Shown piece after piece: positions 34,749-46,820 of a stretch of 64,000 nt of DNA. The notes below the pieces were generated by a model, which searched no databases, was not told where the DNA came from, and worked only from the letters and a program-made list of their open reading frames with translations. Both the position numbers and the translations under genes were made by a program. The stretch is from the NCBI GenBank assembly GCA_015680685.1, contig MNCI01010871.1:128240-192239 (forward strand), written 5' to 3'. The first letter of the stretch is position 1. Every line of letters starts with the position of its first letter. The stretch is from Gnetum montanum (Eukaryota > Streptophyta > Gnetopsida > Gnetales > Gnetaceae).

Positions 34749-34873
34749 TTAGTTTAGTTAAGTGCCCTAAGTAGGATAAGATTGTAAAGTTATAAAAAAT
34801 GTTGTAAAGACCATTTAATGACAAATTATTAAAAGATTAAAATACTAAAAGGCATATTGTATCTATTACTAAT

Positions 34874-36842
34874 ATGTTTTCTTCTCACAGGGATGAATCT
34901 ACACTGCATACGGATGGATCCAATTAATAACAAGGAGCCTCAAAGAAGCCCCAATAATTAAGGATTATCTATTCTTATCTACATTCCTGTAATCTAGGTT
35001 TCACCTTCATCTTGCATCAAGATAAATAAATGTGTTGAAGGGACATGGAAGACAACATAGTGTTGCCTCCAAATCAATTTGTTCCCATCATGTTAATGAA
35101 CAATCTCATAAGGTTGGACATTACTATACTAACCTTAGAATATGAAGTCCTAAACTACACTTACAAGAACTATTAGTCCACCAATGCCTAGTGTAAGCAG
35201 GTTCAACAGATGGAGGTGTGATGTGAAGCCTCTAAAGGTAAGAGGATCTTGACACACTTATTCTTGTAGTAGCATAAAGAGGGCAAGGATTCTCCTTGTA
35301 TCTACAATGAGGATATCCTAAACCACAGGTTACATTCAACTTTGGAGAACCTTGGTGATGGAAAAACTAGGTCTTATGATCAAGTGACCTCAAAAGATAA
35401 GAATCCTAGCCAAGCATCTAAGGGCAAGGATAATAATCAAAAGAATAATAAAGAAAAGCATAAGGATTAGGAGAGATATTGAAGAAGGGAAACTAGTAGG
35501 CATCATTCCCTTGGTTCTCCTTCTTCATCCTCATCATCCTCTTCATCTTCATCCTCAAACTTTGATAAGAGAAATAGGAGCCAAGACAAAAGGAGAAGTA
35601 GTTGAGACCAGGATGGAGATGATTGGTGGGATAGAAATGATCATTGATTCGACCAAAATGATCAAGATCAAAATAAAGGACAACCACAAGAGGGAGAGGA
35701 GCATCAAAGAGATCAAAGGCATAGTAGAATTCATCATAGAAATCATGGCCATGAAAGGGGTTACCATGATTTTCATGACTATGATGAGCCTTAGTTGGCT
35801 ACCTAGAATATGCTCAAAATTTCAAAGGTAGTTAGAATTCTAACAAGGCACAAGAAAGACAATAGAATCAAGAGGTTGGATATCAACAATATGCTTATAT
35901 TTTAAGGGGAAATAACTCATATCCTCAAAATCATCCTTAAGCCTTTCATGATGCTTGTGCCTTAAAGAACATAGAGAATGAATGAAAAAAGTTGAAATTA
36001 TTCCCATGGAAACTCATTAAGAAAGTAGAAATTTGGTACTAGTCCTTAGAAATAGAATCCATTTGCTGATGGAGCACTCTATTAGAAATTTCAATAACAT
36101 GTGTCAAACATACTCCAAAGTATTTAACTTGTGAAGATATATCCAAGGATGGAAACAAGGGAATTAGGAGTCCTTAGATGTGGTTCTAGGAAAGTACTAC
36201 TCTTTATTACATTGATGCCCTAGCCATGGGTACTCCTAATGGGAACAACTTTACCATATTATAAATGGGCTTAGAAATAAAATAAGGAAAATCCTTAGGG
36301 TTTATGCCCAAGGAAGACTTTTTGGGATGTAGTCTTATCAAATTCAAATGTTGATTAATAAGGTGGCTAAAGAAGAAGGGGAACTAATAAAGCATGAAAG
36401 TAGAAATGAGTATTATAGGGATCCATTTGTAAAAGGGAGGTACAATTCTATGACTCAAATAGGGAGGCATTACTTGATGAAATGATACAAAGAAAAACCT
36501 TGCTAATATAGAAATCTATCATTGAAATATCAGCTAATGTAGATAAAATGTAAGACTCTTTAGATGAGAAGTTCCAAATAGCTTTGAAAATTCTAGAAGA
36601 AGAAAAAGACCAAGGAAGTTGTAGTCAAGAAAGAAGGAAGAGGGATACAAAGTAGTCTTATTATCAAAAGATAGATAAGGCTGCAACAGTTGAAGAGATC
36701 ATAGGTTTTGAAATAGATGATGATGACTATGAGATTTTCCAATATGAATATCCTAAGGGATGTTGCCCAATGCTATCACATCTACAAGAGTCTAGGGTAC
36801 ATGCATTGAATCCTAAGTTTGCAAAAAGGCAAGAACCTAGGT
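34874..36842 (+). pseudogene. Element B gag
   Basis: Starts near MFSSHRDES at 34,874. A Ser/Arg/Asp/His-rich stretch (35,480-35,790) is followed by the gag core: NRIKRLDINNM (about 35,860), a capsid-like part to 36,380, then a charged helix-rich part to 36,700. It is collinear with A gag (RIKRLDMNNIP). Stops in all frames every few dozen codons. Interrupted at 36,843 by element C. Confidence 0.7.
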
Positions 36843-37100
36843 TGTAACAATATTTCCTTGACATTATTTGGCACCCCAATGAATTTAGTTAGATCAAATG
36901 GATTTGAGATGATAGACTTGGGGAATATGCCTCTAAATAAGAAAGTAACCCTTGGAAGGGAGCAATCAGCACAACAATTTCACAAAAGAATATACCTTAG
37001 GGATAATTTCTAAACTGTAAACAAGGAATAGCAAAAAAAAAAAAAAAAGAATACATAAGCAACCTTGTAGACATCATTAATGAAATGGGTTATGATGTAT

Positions 37101-37436
37101 CTATAAGAGGTGCCCCACCCCTAGAACCCTCATGATCTGTTTCAAGTTTTGGCAAGGCATTGCACCAAAACTATCCAATCCTAGCTGCCTACATATTTGT
37201 GACCACCATAGAATTAGGGCCATGTAGTTCTTCATGTAAAGGTAGTATGAAGAGGACTTATAAAGGGATGCAATAGGAGGGATTCTTATTGCTGGCTTGG
37301 TACTGCCAAGCCAGGATGGGTTTGCTAACACTTGAGTGCCATCCAAGGGCATCTTAGAGTGTTCCATTATCCACAAATCATGTGGAGAGACTAGGAGAAT
37401 CTTCATGTTGTGACCTCTCTCATAATTCTCCCCCAC
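37101..37436 (-). pseudogene. Unrecognised 111-codon ORF in element C
   Basis: The longest open stretch in C (pieces such as SSYYLYMKNYMALILWW). It does not resemble gag, protease, RT or integrase. It may be a fragment of a captured gene or of a C-specific ORF. No function is suggested. Confidence 0.2.
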
Positions 37437-40400
37437 ACAAAAGAAGTGATGTCCTTAGACTGGAGCCTAGGATAACTTTGAGAGTACACTTTGAGTATGG
37501 GTTTGGAGCTTAGTCAACTCTAAGGAGTCCCTCAACTCAACTAATGTAGGCTTGAAGGAAGGTACTAATCCCAACACTTAATATGTCCTTTCATCCAAGG
37601 CCATGCATGAAACACAAAGGAAACTTAAAAGAATCCAAAAACTTTCCCTACTTTGTGACAAGAGGGATAGGTCCAACCCAAAGAACTAGTGTCTATAAGG
37701 CATCCCTTAGATTTGTTTCTTATTGGGTCTAGAGACTTGTCTTCTTGCATAGATTTATACCTATGCAAGAGGATGTCTCTTCTTCCACAAGTCTAGCCAA
37801 ATTTTATCATGAATGGCTTCTTGGCATCCATCAATTCCCTTTATTTTTTTCCATCTATTTTGAAGGCTTACTAGGCTCATTTTCAATCTAATGATGGACT
37901 TGGAAAACCATGATGGAGAGAGAACATGCTCCAAAAGAGCCATGTCTCAGCAAGTAACTCAAGCTTGCTAGAACCCCAAGTTATACTTATGGCATCAAGA
38001 CCCATGGTGTCTCATTGGTCTAGCCATTTATGTATTGGATCACCACATCTATACCATCTACATATTTTCTTTATTTTCCCACATCAACATCTATTTAGGC
38101 TAGTAGGAGGGAAGTTGAGCATGATCTCCCTTAAAAATAAGGTAGAAAGGAAAATCTCTTGAATCTAACCATGCTATTTATAGATGCACCAACATTGCAA
38201 TTCAAATTTCATCATCCAACACTATTCCATATTCATTGCAAGAGAGAAGATTCAAATTTTTTTTGGAAAAATTCTCCAAGAGGCTATCATAGCATCCTAG
38301 CCTAGTTTATCATCAGTATCCTTAGAGGATGTCCCACATCGAGAATAGTTGCTTGAGTGCTTGGACAAGTGGAGGTTGGGGTAGGCAGCCAATCCTAAGA
38401 TAGTCCTCCCTACATACAACTCATGCCAATCACTTAAACATTGTTAATTACAACTGTGATGTCTTGTTTATGGAAAAGGATTAGCTATACATGTGTCTTA
38501 TAGCCTATCCTTCCCACTTTGAGAGGTAGGAAAAGCATTATTTTATGAATGCTTAGTTTAAGGAAGCATGTAGAATCGCCTTTGAGGAAAACTACTACCA
38601 TGAATATTCAAATGAACATCTAGATACCTAGAATCTAAACTTTCTTTCCATGCTAGGAACAATCACAACTCATGATCAATACCTTTCATTGGATTTTTTA
38701 AATTGAAAGAGAAGATCCTCTTTGGAAGGCTTCTTACCTAAATAGGTATGACAACCCAATTGCACTATATCCATGATACATGCCCAAGTAGTCCACATAG
38801 CCAACACAACCATATTGTCAAATTGCTACCCATTTAGGAAAGACATAGATTCATAGGTCTTACCCACACTTGATTCCATCTCAAAGCTCAACTGCAAAGC
38901 CAAAGAGTTCATCCCCCAAACTTTCATAGAAAGGGGGCTCTATTTCACCATAGAAAGTCTAGGTTTTCATTTCATATACACCAATCCATCCCATTTACAA
39001 CAATTATGGTGTAGAAGGCTACACCATTGCCTATTACCATTGGACCCAACAACAAACTCGAGAGTCACTAAGAATGGTTTTCCCATAGGGGGACTAGGTC
39101 CTTAAGATAATTTAAAATTGCAACAAATGGGCATCACCATCATTAACTATGAACCCAAAACAATCCATGATTCATGCATGAAGGGTTTACATTAAGGGAG
39201 ATCTACTAGAGGGCCCCAAAAATGAAGTTCCTCTAGAACCCCAAAACTAAAAGAGAGGACATGAGATCACACCTTGTTTACAAGAGAGGAGGTATATACA
39301 TCAAGCCTACATCAACTAAATGGTCCCACAAAGGAGATTCCATGAATTCAAATATGGTAGCAATATCCTATCTTTGAAAATTAACCCTTAGAGTTCAAGA
39401 TTTTGGGACAATAGCTTGAAATAGCTCCCAAACATTAACTGCTTTTGAATCCCATTTAGAGAACAATTGTTTCGATACAGCCAACATTATTTTATCGGAA
39501 ACTAAAGAAGGTATCCATCCAAAAGGAGAATGGGCCATGCCAAATGGCTAGAGAATCACTATGTAATAGAGTGCTTAGTCATATATCCCACCAAAGATGT
39601 TGGGACACTGAAATAATCAACAATACACTAGAAAGATGGGGTGATACACTAGAGAGATGGGGTGGTACACCATAGCCCACAAAAGCACCATAAGTCCCCA
39701 CTCATGAGAGTGTAGTATGAAGTGTTTTCTAGCACATATAGATCCATCATGTAGGGCCTTCAAGAAAAATCAATGATTTGCACAACTATAACACCATTTG
39801 TTCCAGGATGAACCACCATCACAACACTTGCAAAAATTACTTCAAATAGCACATTCAACCATGGGAGAAAGAATCTAGGTGGTAATACCTAGAACTCAAC
39901 TCTACCCTATAGCCAATCATGATAGTATCATCTTAGATTAGAATATCTAGTCTACCATTACAATTCACATGGCCACCATGAACCATTCACTATCAAGAGT
40001 TCATTGAACCAATTTTTTTTGAATTTTAGGCTACTTTCCACCATCAATCACCTATGAATAACATTTCTATCAATCAAGAAATTTGAAAGAAAGAGTTCAT
40101 CAACTTATCCTATTTCAAGAATGATGATCAAAGGACATACCATCATGGCACACCAAGATCACCAAGAATACAAAGCATCTGTTTAGGAGCACCATGGTTA
40201 AAAACTTACCCTAGCCTCTTGATTATAACACCATTTACAAAAATAGGATCAGGCATAGATCTTTTAGAAGATCTCATATTAAGGAAAAGAAGCCACTTTC
40301 AAAGCATAAAGAGAAGGTGCTTAAAGGATAAGCATAGGGAGATATTGTACATCAAGTCTAGCCTTGTCACAGGGTGTGGCACAGGCCTACAATAAGGAGA

Positions 40401-42625
40401 CAAATGATCCACATAGGGAAACAACATCTAGCACTTTTGTGTGCATGATTTATCAAGACTGAACACATCATATTATTACAATATTACATGCTTAAAGGTA
40501 GGAATAAATTTGGTAAGCATAATACATAACATTTGGGAATGCTACATAGGCCTAGAAGGCTATAGGAAATACCACCTAAGCCCATTCTAAGATAAAGGGT
40601 TTAGTCCACTAGGAGTAACACCAAAGCTACATCATGTTGTTCTATGAAAAACCTATGTATGTCTCTACATGTACATAAACAACTATCACGCTGCACCCAC
40701 TGCAAGACTAGCATCAAAAGAGAATGAACTGGAACATGAACGCAATGATTGAACAAATGTAGAACACCATCTAAGAATCTACCACTCATCGTAGTGGAAC
40801 CTTAAGGCATTGACCACTCCTGGGCCATCAATATTTGGCATGGCCAAGGATATTTTTCTATGCCATCTACTAATCCAATATTTGTAGGGTCTTTAAATTG
40901 ATCACCATCCCTTGTTAGTGCCCACCCAGCATTGAGAGACAAACAAATCATGATGTCCTTATTACTTCACTGTAACAAAGGTACTAATAAATCCACAACC
41001 CAATGTAGGGATTCCAAGACCATGTAACTAATTCACGAAGGCCTCAAGAGCACATATCTTCTCCATAGAGATAGTGGACATAGAATCAACTGAGGTCACC
41101 ACCAGCCACATCTTGTACCTATGCTACTTGCAAGATTGAGATAGCAACTTGAAAATATAAGGATTAGTAGGAACATGATTAGCACATCAACCTCATATAC
41201 AACCATCAAGCATGACCACAAAGTAGAGAAATATCAGTCTCACAACACCATAGAGAGCAAGACCTCAACAATACGCATAGAGATCAATAATGTAAAACAT
41301 GATGGGTCAGTTAGATACACTCACACAAAAGAATTTATCATGAGGCACAGAGAGACAGAGAGATCTCTAACACTCTCAAAATTTCAAAGATTCACAAACA
41401 ATAAATATTCCTAGCCACTAACACTAGTTCCCAGAATGATCAAAATATTAACGAATTTACAAGAGGCATGGGTACTAGAAAATCATTATCTCAATTCAAA
41501 ACATAAGGAGGGAGACCAAGGTCTAGCTAACAATAGGTCTTAATAAAGCACTAATTCTTGCTACAAAGAGAAACATCAAAGAGGATGCATCCACAAGGGA
41601 AGACTCTCATCAAAAGAAGGGAGGTCTCAACAAGAACCAATAGTAGGATGAATTTCTCTAGAATGTCTCCAAATTAAAATTCCCAAAGAAATTTCACAAA
41701 TTAAATAATTGATTCCATGAAACCAAGGGCAACACAATCAACTCAAATGAGAAAACACAACACCCAAAATATCCATAACAAGGGAAACCATACATGATGC
41801 ACAAGAGGTTATCAAGATAAGGACCACAACAATTTGATCTTGGGATGGCACACATGGTCTCAAAATGCATCCTCAATAATCCCAACAATATGTCATCACC
41901 TAGCATAGATCATAAAGCCTTGTGTTATGAATAATAAACATGGTGAGAGAGACGTGCATGTAGAATTTGAAAATGCAGCCAAGGAAAGACACCCTTACAC
42001 AACTAGACAAATATACAATCATAAAAATGAGCATACAAAGTGTACTAGAAATTATCTTTATCCACCTAGAATAAGGCTCAGTAGGGGCACATGTCTAAAG
42101 GCCTTCCATCTTGAGGTACTTGGGAATCACCATGTCCTAGTTTGTAATTCCTACATTCATTGTATCTAAGGTAAGTGAGGGTGTAAGAATATTGCATCTT
42201 GCACAAACTAATTAATGCTATCTTGATACATGTTATCTAGGTGTAGACCAAAGTGGAGACTAGGTCTAATTCATCCTAGATGAACCACTGGAGATCAGAG
42301 TTGAGAGCTTCTTGAGCAATAATATTTTATAAGTTGCTAATAGAACTCTCCTCAGCCATTTTGAAGAATAACCACAAGTAGTCCAACCATAAGTAAATTA
42401 GTGGAGGAAAACACTGCAAAACAACATATATTAGTTGCTAATACCATGGCATTAGCCTTGTAATGAAAAGCTTAAGAGTCTTACCATAAAGAAACTCTTC
42501 TAAGAGTACACAAGGATATGATCCTATATCACTAGGATGCATATCTAGAAGGACCATCAATGTAAAACCTCAAATGTATAACACTATTGGAAGATGCATG
42601 CTTATCACAACAGGATCACAAAAAT
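37437..42625 (-). other. Interior of element C, no gene recognised
   Basis: About 5 kb with frequent stops in all frames. The many short ORFs (for example 40,601-40,789 and 41,694-41,906 minus) show no domain. A short inverted repeat (gcatagatttatacctatgc) is at 37,746-37,765. Confidence 0.4.
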
Positions 42626-42769
42626 GCTCTGATATCACTTGTAATAATGTTTCAATGATGTTCTTTGTTACCCCAAGGAATTCACTTAGATTAAATGGAT
42701 CTAGGGCAAAAGACCTAAGGAATACTCCTCTAAACATGCAAGTAACCTCCAAATCAAAGGATCTCTAGG

Positions 42770-42856
42770 GCAAGTAACCTCTAACTATACCATTGAGCCA
42801 CCTTCAAATCAAAGGATCTCTATTGTCCATATCATTATGTTGATCCATGTGGTCAT
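42770..42856 (+). pseudogene. Element B gag-protease bridge
   Basis: Weak but ordered match with A 25,220-25,312: 'caaatcaaaggatctc' against 'caaataaggcttcagatctc' and 'attatgttgatccatgtgg' against 'ggttatgttaacacatgct'. It shows B continues between element C and the solo LTR. Confidence 0.45.
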
Positions 42857-44648
42857 TGAAACACCCTAAAATTTCAAGATTCTCTTGCTTCACCAGGTTC
42901 TTGGAATTCAGGCAAGGGACTTCCACAAGTGTAGCATCATGGAAGTTTGGCAGGAAATGAATGCACTGAGTCTAGATTATTCAGTTCAACAAGTTTTCTA
43001 CCTCCAGTGTTGATAGGCCCGACAGACTCTCCGACCTACCCACTTGGGCAATTCATCTGGCTAACAGTCTATTCAGAAACCATGCTTGGGGTTGTCGACG
43101 GTGCTCAGGATGTGCAAAACAGTTCGGCAAGTTTTCTAGTGAGGAAGTTTGCTATGCTACGCTACACCATGTAGCATAGTAGGCATCAGAAGATAGTTTC
43201 TTAGGCGACCAAACTATTTCAGAACAGACTGGTACGCTATGCTATGCTACGTAGCATAGCACAACATAGCAAAGGCAAAACAAAAAGGCCCATCTTACCT
43301 AGTGTTTCCAATGGCACTCAGTAAGCACTCCAACCTCCAAAACCAGTTGCCTTATTCGACTTCAAATCCTTAGCAAAGTTTCTCATTAGAAAGTGGCGGA
43401 TTGAATAGAAAGTAGGATACATTGGCTACTATGCTGTGCTACGCTACATAGCGTAGGACGACGTAGCGACAATGCAAGAATAGAAAAAGGTGTCTCAAAT
43501 ACAAGTTCAGCAAGTTCGAATTCTTCCCTTTGTAGAAGGAAAAAGTTGTAGCTGTTAGCATAAATCAGGGCTCCAAGCAAGCATTTGCGATTTCAACAAG
43601 AATCACAAATGAAGCCAACTACTACGCTATGCTATGCTACGTAGCATAGCATAGTGTAGCAAAAGATGCATATCAAACCAAGTTTTGCAAAAGTTGACAT
43701 GATGTGCGGCAAAGCTTCGAGCAGATGCAGTTGACTTCAACACCAATTTCTTCTTCAAACTGGTGGCTATGCTACATAGCGTAGCACAGCATAGCAAGCT
43801 ACTACGCTACACCAAAATGCTATGCTACATTGCGTAGCATAGCATAGGAGGCAGCTATGCTACTTCAGTATGCCTCATTCCTCATCTACATTGTTGGCAT
43901 ACTTGATTCCAGCATCTCCAATTTCGACAGCGTAATTGCAGCATGGTAGGCTCATCAAACAACTTTGCATGTCCATGCAGCATGGACACGTTAGCATATT
44001 GCAGGTCCAAGACATGTGGCATTCAAGTTTCATTTCTCATGTGCTCCTGGCCCACTAAATACCCTAATGAGAAATGCTAAAAGGGTTGGAAAAAATTGGT
44101 TAGTAAATTTGAGCATGGCTGAAAATTTTGAGCATTGTTAGCATTTGTTGTTGGCAAATTGGAAAAAATTAAAATAGTTGGCATTTTCACTTAGCATTCT
44201 GTTAGCTCCTTTCTACTATCTTTGTAGCACTTTGCATTGTTGGCTTTTGAGTCCATGTTCAAGAATATAGTTGTTCTACTTTGAACGCTCTAGTTACCTT
44301 TGGGATCTCTGTACTTCCTAGTGTCATGCAACCGATTGTATCCACTTCAACAAAGTAGAGCTGCAATCTTGAGGCGGTGCATTCCCTAACTCTTGTTCAC
44401 TTTAAATTCCTGCTCATTATTATTACATTTTATATTTTTTTTCGCTTCATTGCATTTAATAATTATCATATTACGTTACAAGCATCACTATTGCATTACA
44501 CATTTATGAAAGGTTAAGTGACACCGACTAAGTCCCTGTCTGATTGACCAAACCATTCAGGGCGCCCTGTTTCTATTTTTAATCTAGCATGGCACTCGCA
44601 CAGATTCAGGGTTAAAACTGCTAGCCTGACAACCTCTCGGTGTTTCCA
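42857..44648 (+). mobile_element. Solo LTR, 1.8 kb, with palindromic U3
   Basis: Starts TGAAACACC and ends GGTGTTTCCA, the ends used by elements D and E. Flanks are GTCAT (42,852-42,856) and GTCAC (44,649-44,653), a 4-of-5 target duplication. B protease sequence resumes right after it, and no internal region or second LTR is present. U3 (43,150-43,870) holds repeated palindromes of ctatgctac/gtagcatag. A TATA-like 'actaaataccc' is near 44,052. A solo LTR is what remains after recombination between the two LTRs of one element. Confidence 0.8.
43150..43870. repeat. Array of GCTATGCTACGTAGCATAGC-type palindromes
   Basis: At least six hairpin-forming units near 43,150, 43,230, 43,430, 43,627, 43,765 and 43,820. 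The one at 43,627-43,654 is a perfect 28-bp palindrome centred on 43,640/43,641. Units are separated by 50-190 bp of non-palindromic DNA. Confidence 0.9.
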
Positions 44649-44653
44649 GTCAC

Positions 44654-45105
44654 TGATGTTTTCGGTCACTTTAGTCACAGATTGGATGAAGATTGGTCAC
44701 CTTCATAGGAAATGATCTGATCCTAGGAATCCCCTCATTTATTTACAAATTGTAGGGAATAAATCATGTAAATATTTTTTGAATTTAGGTTTTAGTGTGA
44801 ACTTAATCTCTTAAGAAATGTATAAGACGTGGAACTTTCCTCTACAAAAGAGTAATATTAGACTCAAGTTGGTAAACTAGTTCATCAGTATTCCTTTGGG
44901 GCTAGTGGAGGACATTATGACCACTATTTTTGGATGGTCTTATCCTACTAATTTCCTTATGATTCATGTGAAAAATTATAATGAGGAATTCCCTATCATC
45001 ATCAAAATGGCACAGTTGAGTACTATTGATGCCAACATGAGGATTCAAGACCTTTCCTAGGAAATCTCTAATGAAAACGAATTTGGCAAAGTGGAGAATG
45101 TAGTG
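44654..45105 (+). pseudogene. Element B protease region
   Basis: Aligned with A 25,315-25,735: TDWMKIGHLHRK, then LNLGFSVNLIS (active-site Asp replaced by Asn), SIPLGLVEDIMTTIFGWSYPTNF, FPIIIKMAQLSTIDANM. Several stops. The similarity ends near 45,105, where element D sequence begins. Confidence 0.7.
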
Positions 45106-45123
45106 ACTAAAAATGTTGGTGGT

Positions 45124-46810
45124 TGGAACAATCACATCGAGGGGTTTGTGGCCATGGTACAACCCTAACCCCACCCCTGTCTAAAGGGCTATTTGGGAAG
45201 GGGTAAAATGGAGGTGGAGTATCTAGGATGGTCTTGTTAATTGAACTAAGACTTATGGAGTGTTTTGATGAACAAGTGCTAGGGGTTCACACAATGTTTT
45301 TGGTGGTACCAAAGCTTATTAAGCCCAAGCATAGCAGGGTTTCCTAATGTAATAATGATGATGAAAGCATGCAAACACATGCAAAATAGTGAGAAAAATG
45401 TGAGTGCAATGCTAAATGCTAAAGGAAATACTTAAAAATGTAAAGGAGTTCAAGAGAGGAAGAACGGAATTACCCTAAATGGGGGAAGCATAACAATTAT
45501 AAAGAAGAGGTGAGGAGGTACATGGTGTACATATAGGCATAGTGGCTAGTGTAGTCATAGTCTTTGAGGTGTTCAAGCTATGAAAATTGACATTCATCAT
45601 GAACCTTATGCCTTCTGGGTTGGCTACCGCAGTGTCTTGTGGGTTATGATGTGCTAGGTGGTGGTGCAAAGGTGTTGTTGAGGTGAAAAGTGTTCTAGGG
45701 GTGCAGGGTGCCCCAAATGATTCAAATGCCAAATGATGCTCGGGTTTGCCAAACGAATGTAAGGATTGCCAATCAAAATGCCAAAATACCAATTGCCAAA
45801 TGAAATTGCCAACCAACCCCTAAAACATGAGGCATAAGGGTATTTATAGGCCTAGGGTTGATGTGAAAAGCAGATCAGGAACCACATAGAAAAATGGGTA
45901 GTTTAGGCTATGCTAGACCCAACTATGCTTCCATTGGAGTAACTAGCACTATGCTCTGGTGTGCTCCAATGGACCCCAAGAGACTGCCAGACCATGACTA
46001 TGCTACCAAGATTGCATGTGCTAGAGTCAAAAAGACCACAATGTACATACAAATAGTGCAAAATGCTGTAATTTGGAGGCTACACTCCAGGAGTAAGTTG
46101 TCCCCTCTTCTGAGTGGGATTAAGCATAAGTACGATTTTGGGACAAATAAGGGGTGGAAGAGATGCAAATTGCTGATCTTGCTTGCCGAAGGAATGTTGA
46201 GGCTAAGATGGAGTCCAGTGTTAAGCTTTGGAAGCTTTTGAAGGTTGTTTTGCATTACTATACTAGCTACACTTTGGAGTGTAACCCAACAGTTGGGCAA
46301 ATTCTACAAAAATTGAATTCTAGTGTTGGCTACACTGGCTGCAGTCTAGAGCATTGTAAGAAAAGTGAGAGCGTAGCACTAACACTTAGAAAAAATTGCC
46401 AAAACTTGTAGTCCTTGTTTGGGCTATGTTGGCTACACTCTAGAGAATAGCAGAAAGGTAGCCTCAGGAGTTAGAAAATATGCCAAAATGCTTCTTCCTA
46501 GCTTGACAGCTCTTAGCTTGATGCTTAGGAAAATTAGCCATTGGAATGCATGCTACACTCACTATGCTATAGAGTGTAGTAAGGAGAATGGGAGCATAAC
46601 ACAACACTTAGAAAATTTTTGCAACTACTGTCAACACAAAATTTTTTGCAATTTTAGTTCTATGCTACATGGGCCAAACACTGACTATGCTCTAGAGTGT
46701 AGTCCTAGCAATGGAGGCAGGGGTCAAACACGTAGAAAAAAATTGCCTAGTGTTGATACTTAGAAAAATTTTCTATTAAGGTGTTGTGGGCCGAATTTGA
46801 TGGTGTTTCA
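45124..46810 (-). mobile_element. Element D 3' LTR
   Basis: The right edge is firm: TGAAACACC on the minus strand at 46,810, next to the polypurine tract. The left edge is estimated from the end of B protease similarity and a TGGAACAATC word resembling the solo LTR end. On the minus strand a TATA-like box (tataaatacccttatg) lies at about 45,837-45,856, as in the solo LTR (about 44,052). U3 (45,890-46,790) carries palindromic words. Confidence 0.6.
45890..46790. repeat. Degenerate palindromic units (GCTACACTCTAGAGTGTAG type) in D LTR
   Basis: Imperfect hairpins built on 'gctacactctagagtgtag' recur near 45,920, 46,080, 46,265, 46,330, 46,425, 46,550 and 46,690. This is the same layout as the solo LTR, with a different core word. 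Confidence 0.75.
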
Positions 46811-46820
46811 TTGGCCCCTC
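46811..46820 (-). promoter_or_regulatory. Polypurine tract of element D
   Basis: GAGGGGCCAA on the minus strand, identical to that of element E. Confidence 0.7.

Larger units (their letters stand above)
36843..42769 (-). mobile_element. Element C: short-LTR element with initiator-Met-type primer site, no recognised protein
   Basis: Direct repeats of about 115 bp flank it: 36,843-36,957 and 42,640-42,752, both starting TGTAA(C/T)AAT, then '...aa(t/g)gaatt(t/c)a(g/c)tta'. Next to the right copy, on the minus strand, TGATATCAGAGC (42,626-42,637) matches the tRNA-iMet primer site TGGTATCAGAGC at 11 of 12 bases. So the element reads leftward and the right copy is its 5' LTR. A possible ORF start (MAEESSISNL near 42,360) soon meets stops. 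No RT or integrase motif was found on minus or plus. It sits inside B's gag. Confidence 0.55.

Noticed and set aside
35493-35831. Overlapping Ser- or Met/Ile-rich ORFs on both strands
   Set aside because: Produced by the Ser/Arg/Asp-rich coding part of element B gag and its complement.
37437-42625. LINE or copia coding region on the minus strand of element C
   Set aside because: Tried several stretches; no RT, integrase or His/Cys motif could be read, so no family is claimed.
43150-43870. Regularly repeated palindromes as a possible CRISPR array
   Set aside because: Plant nuclear context, irregular spacing, degenerate units and position inside an LTR U3. No CRISPR-like repeat-spacer order.
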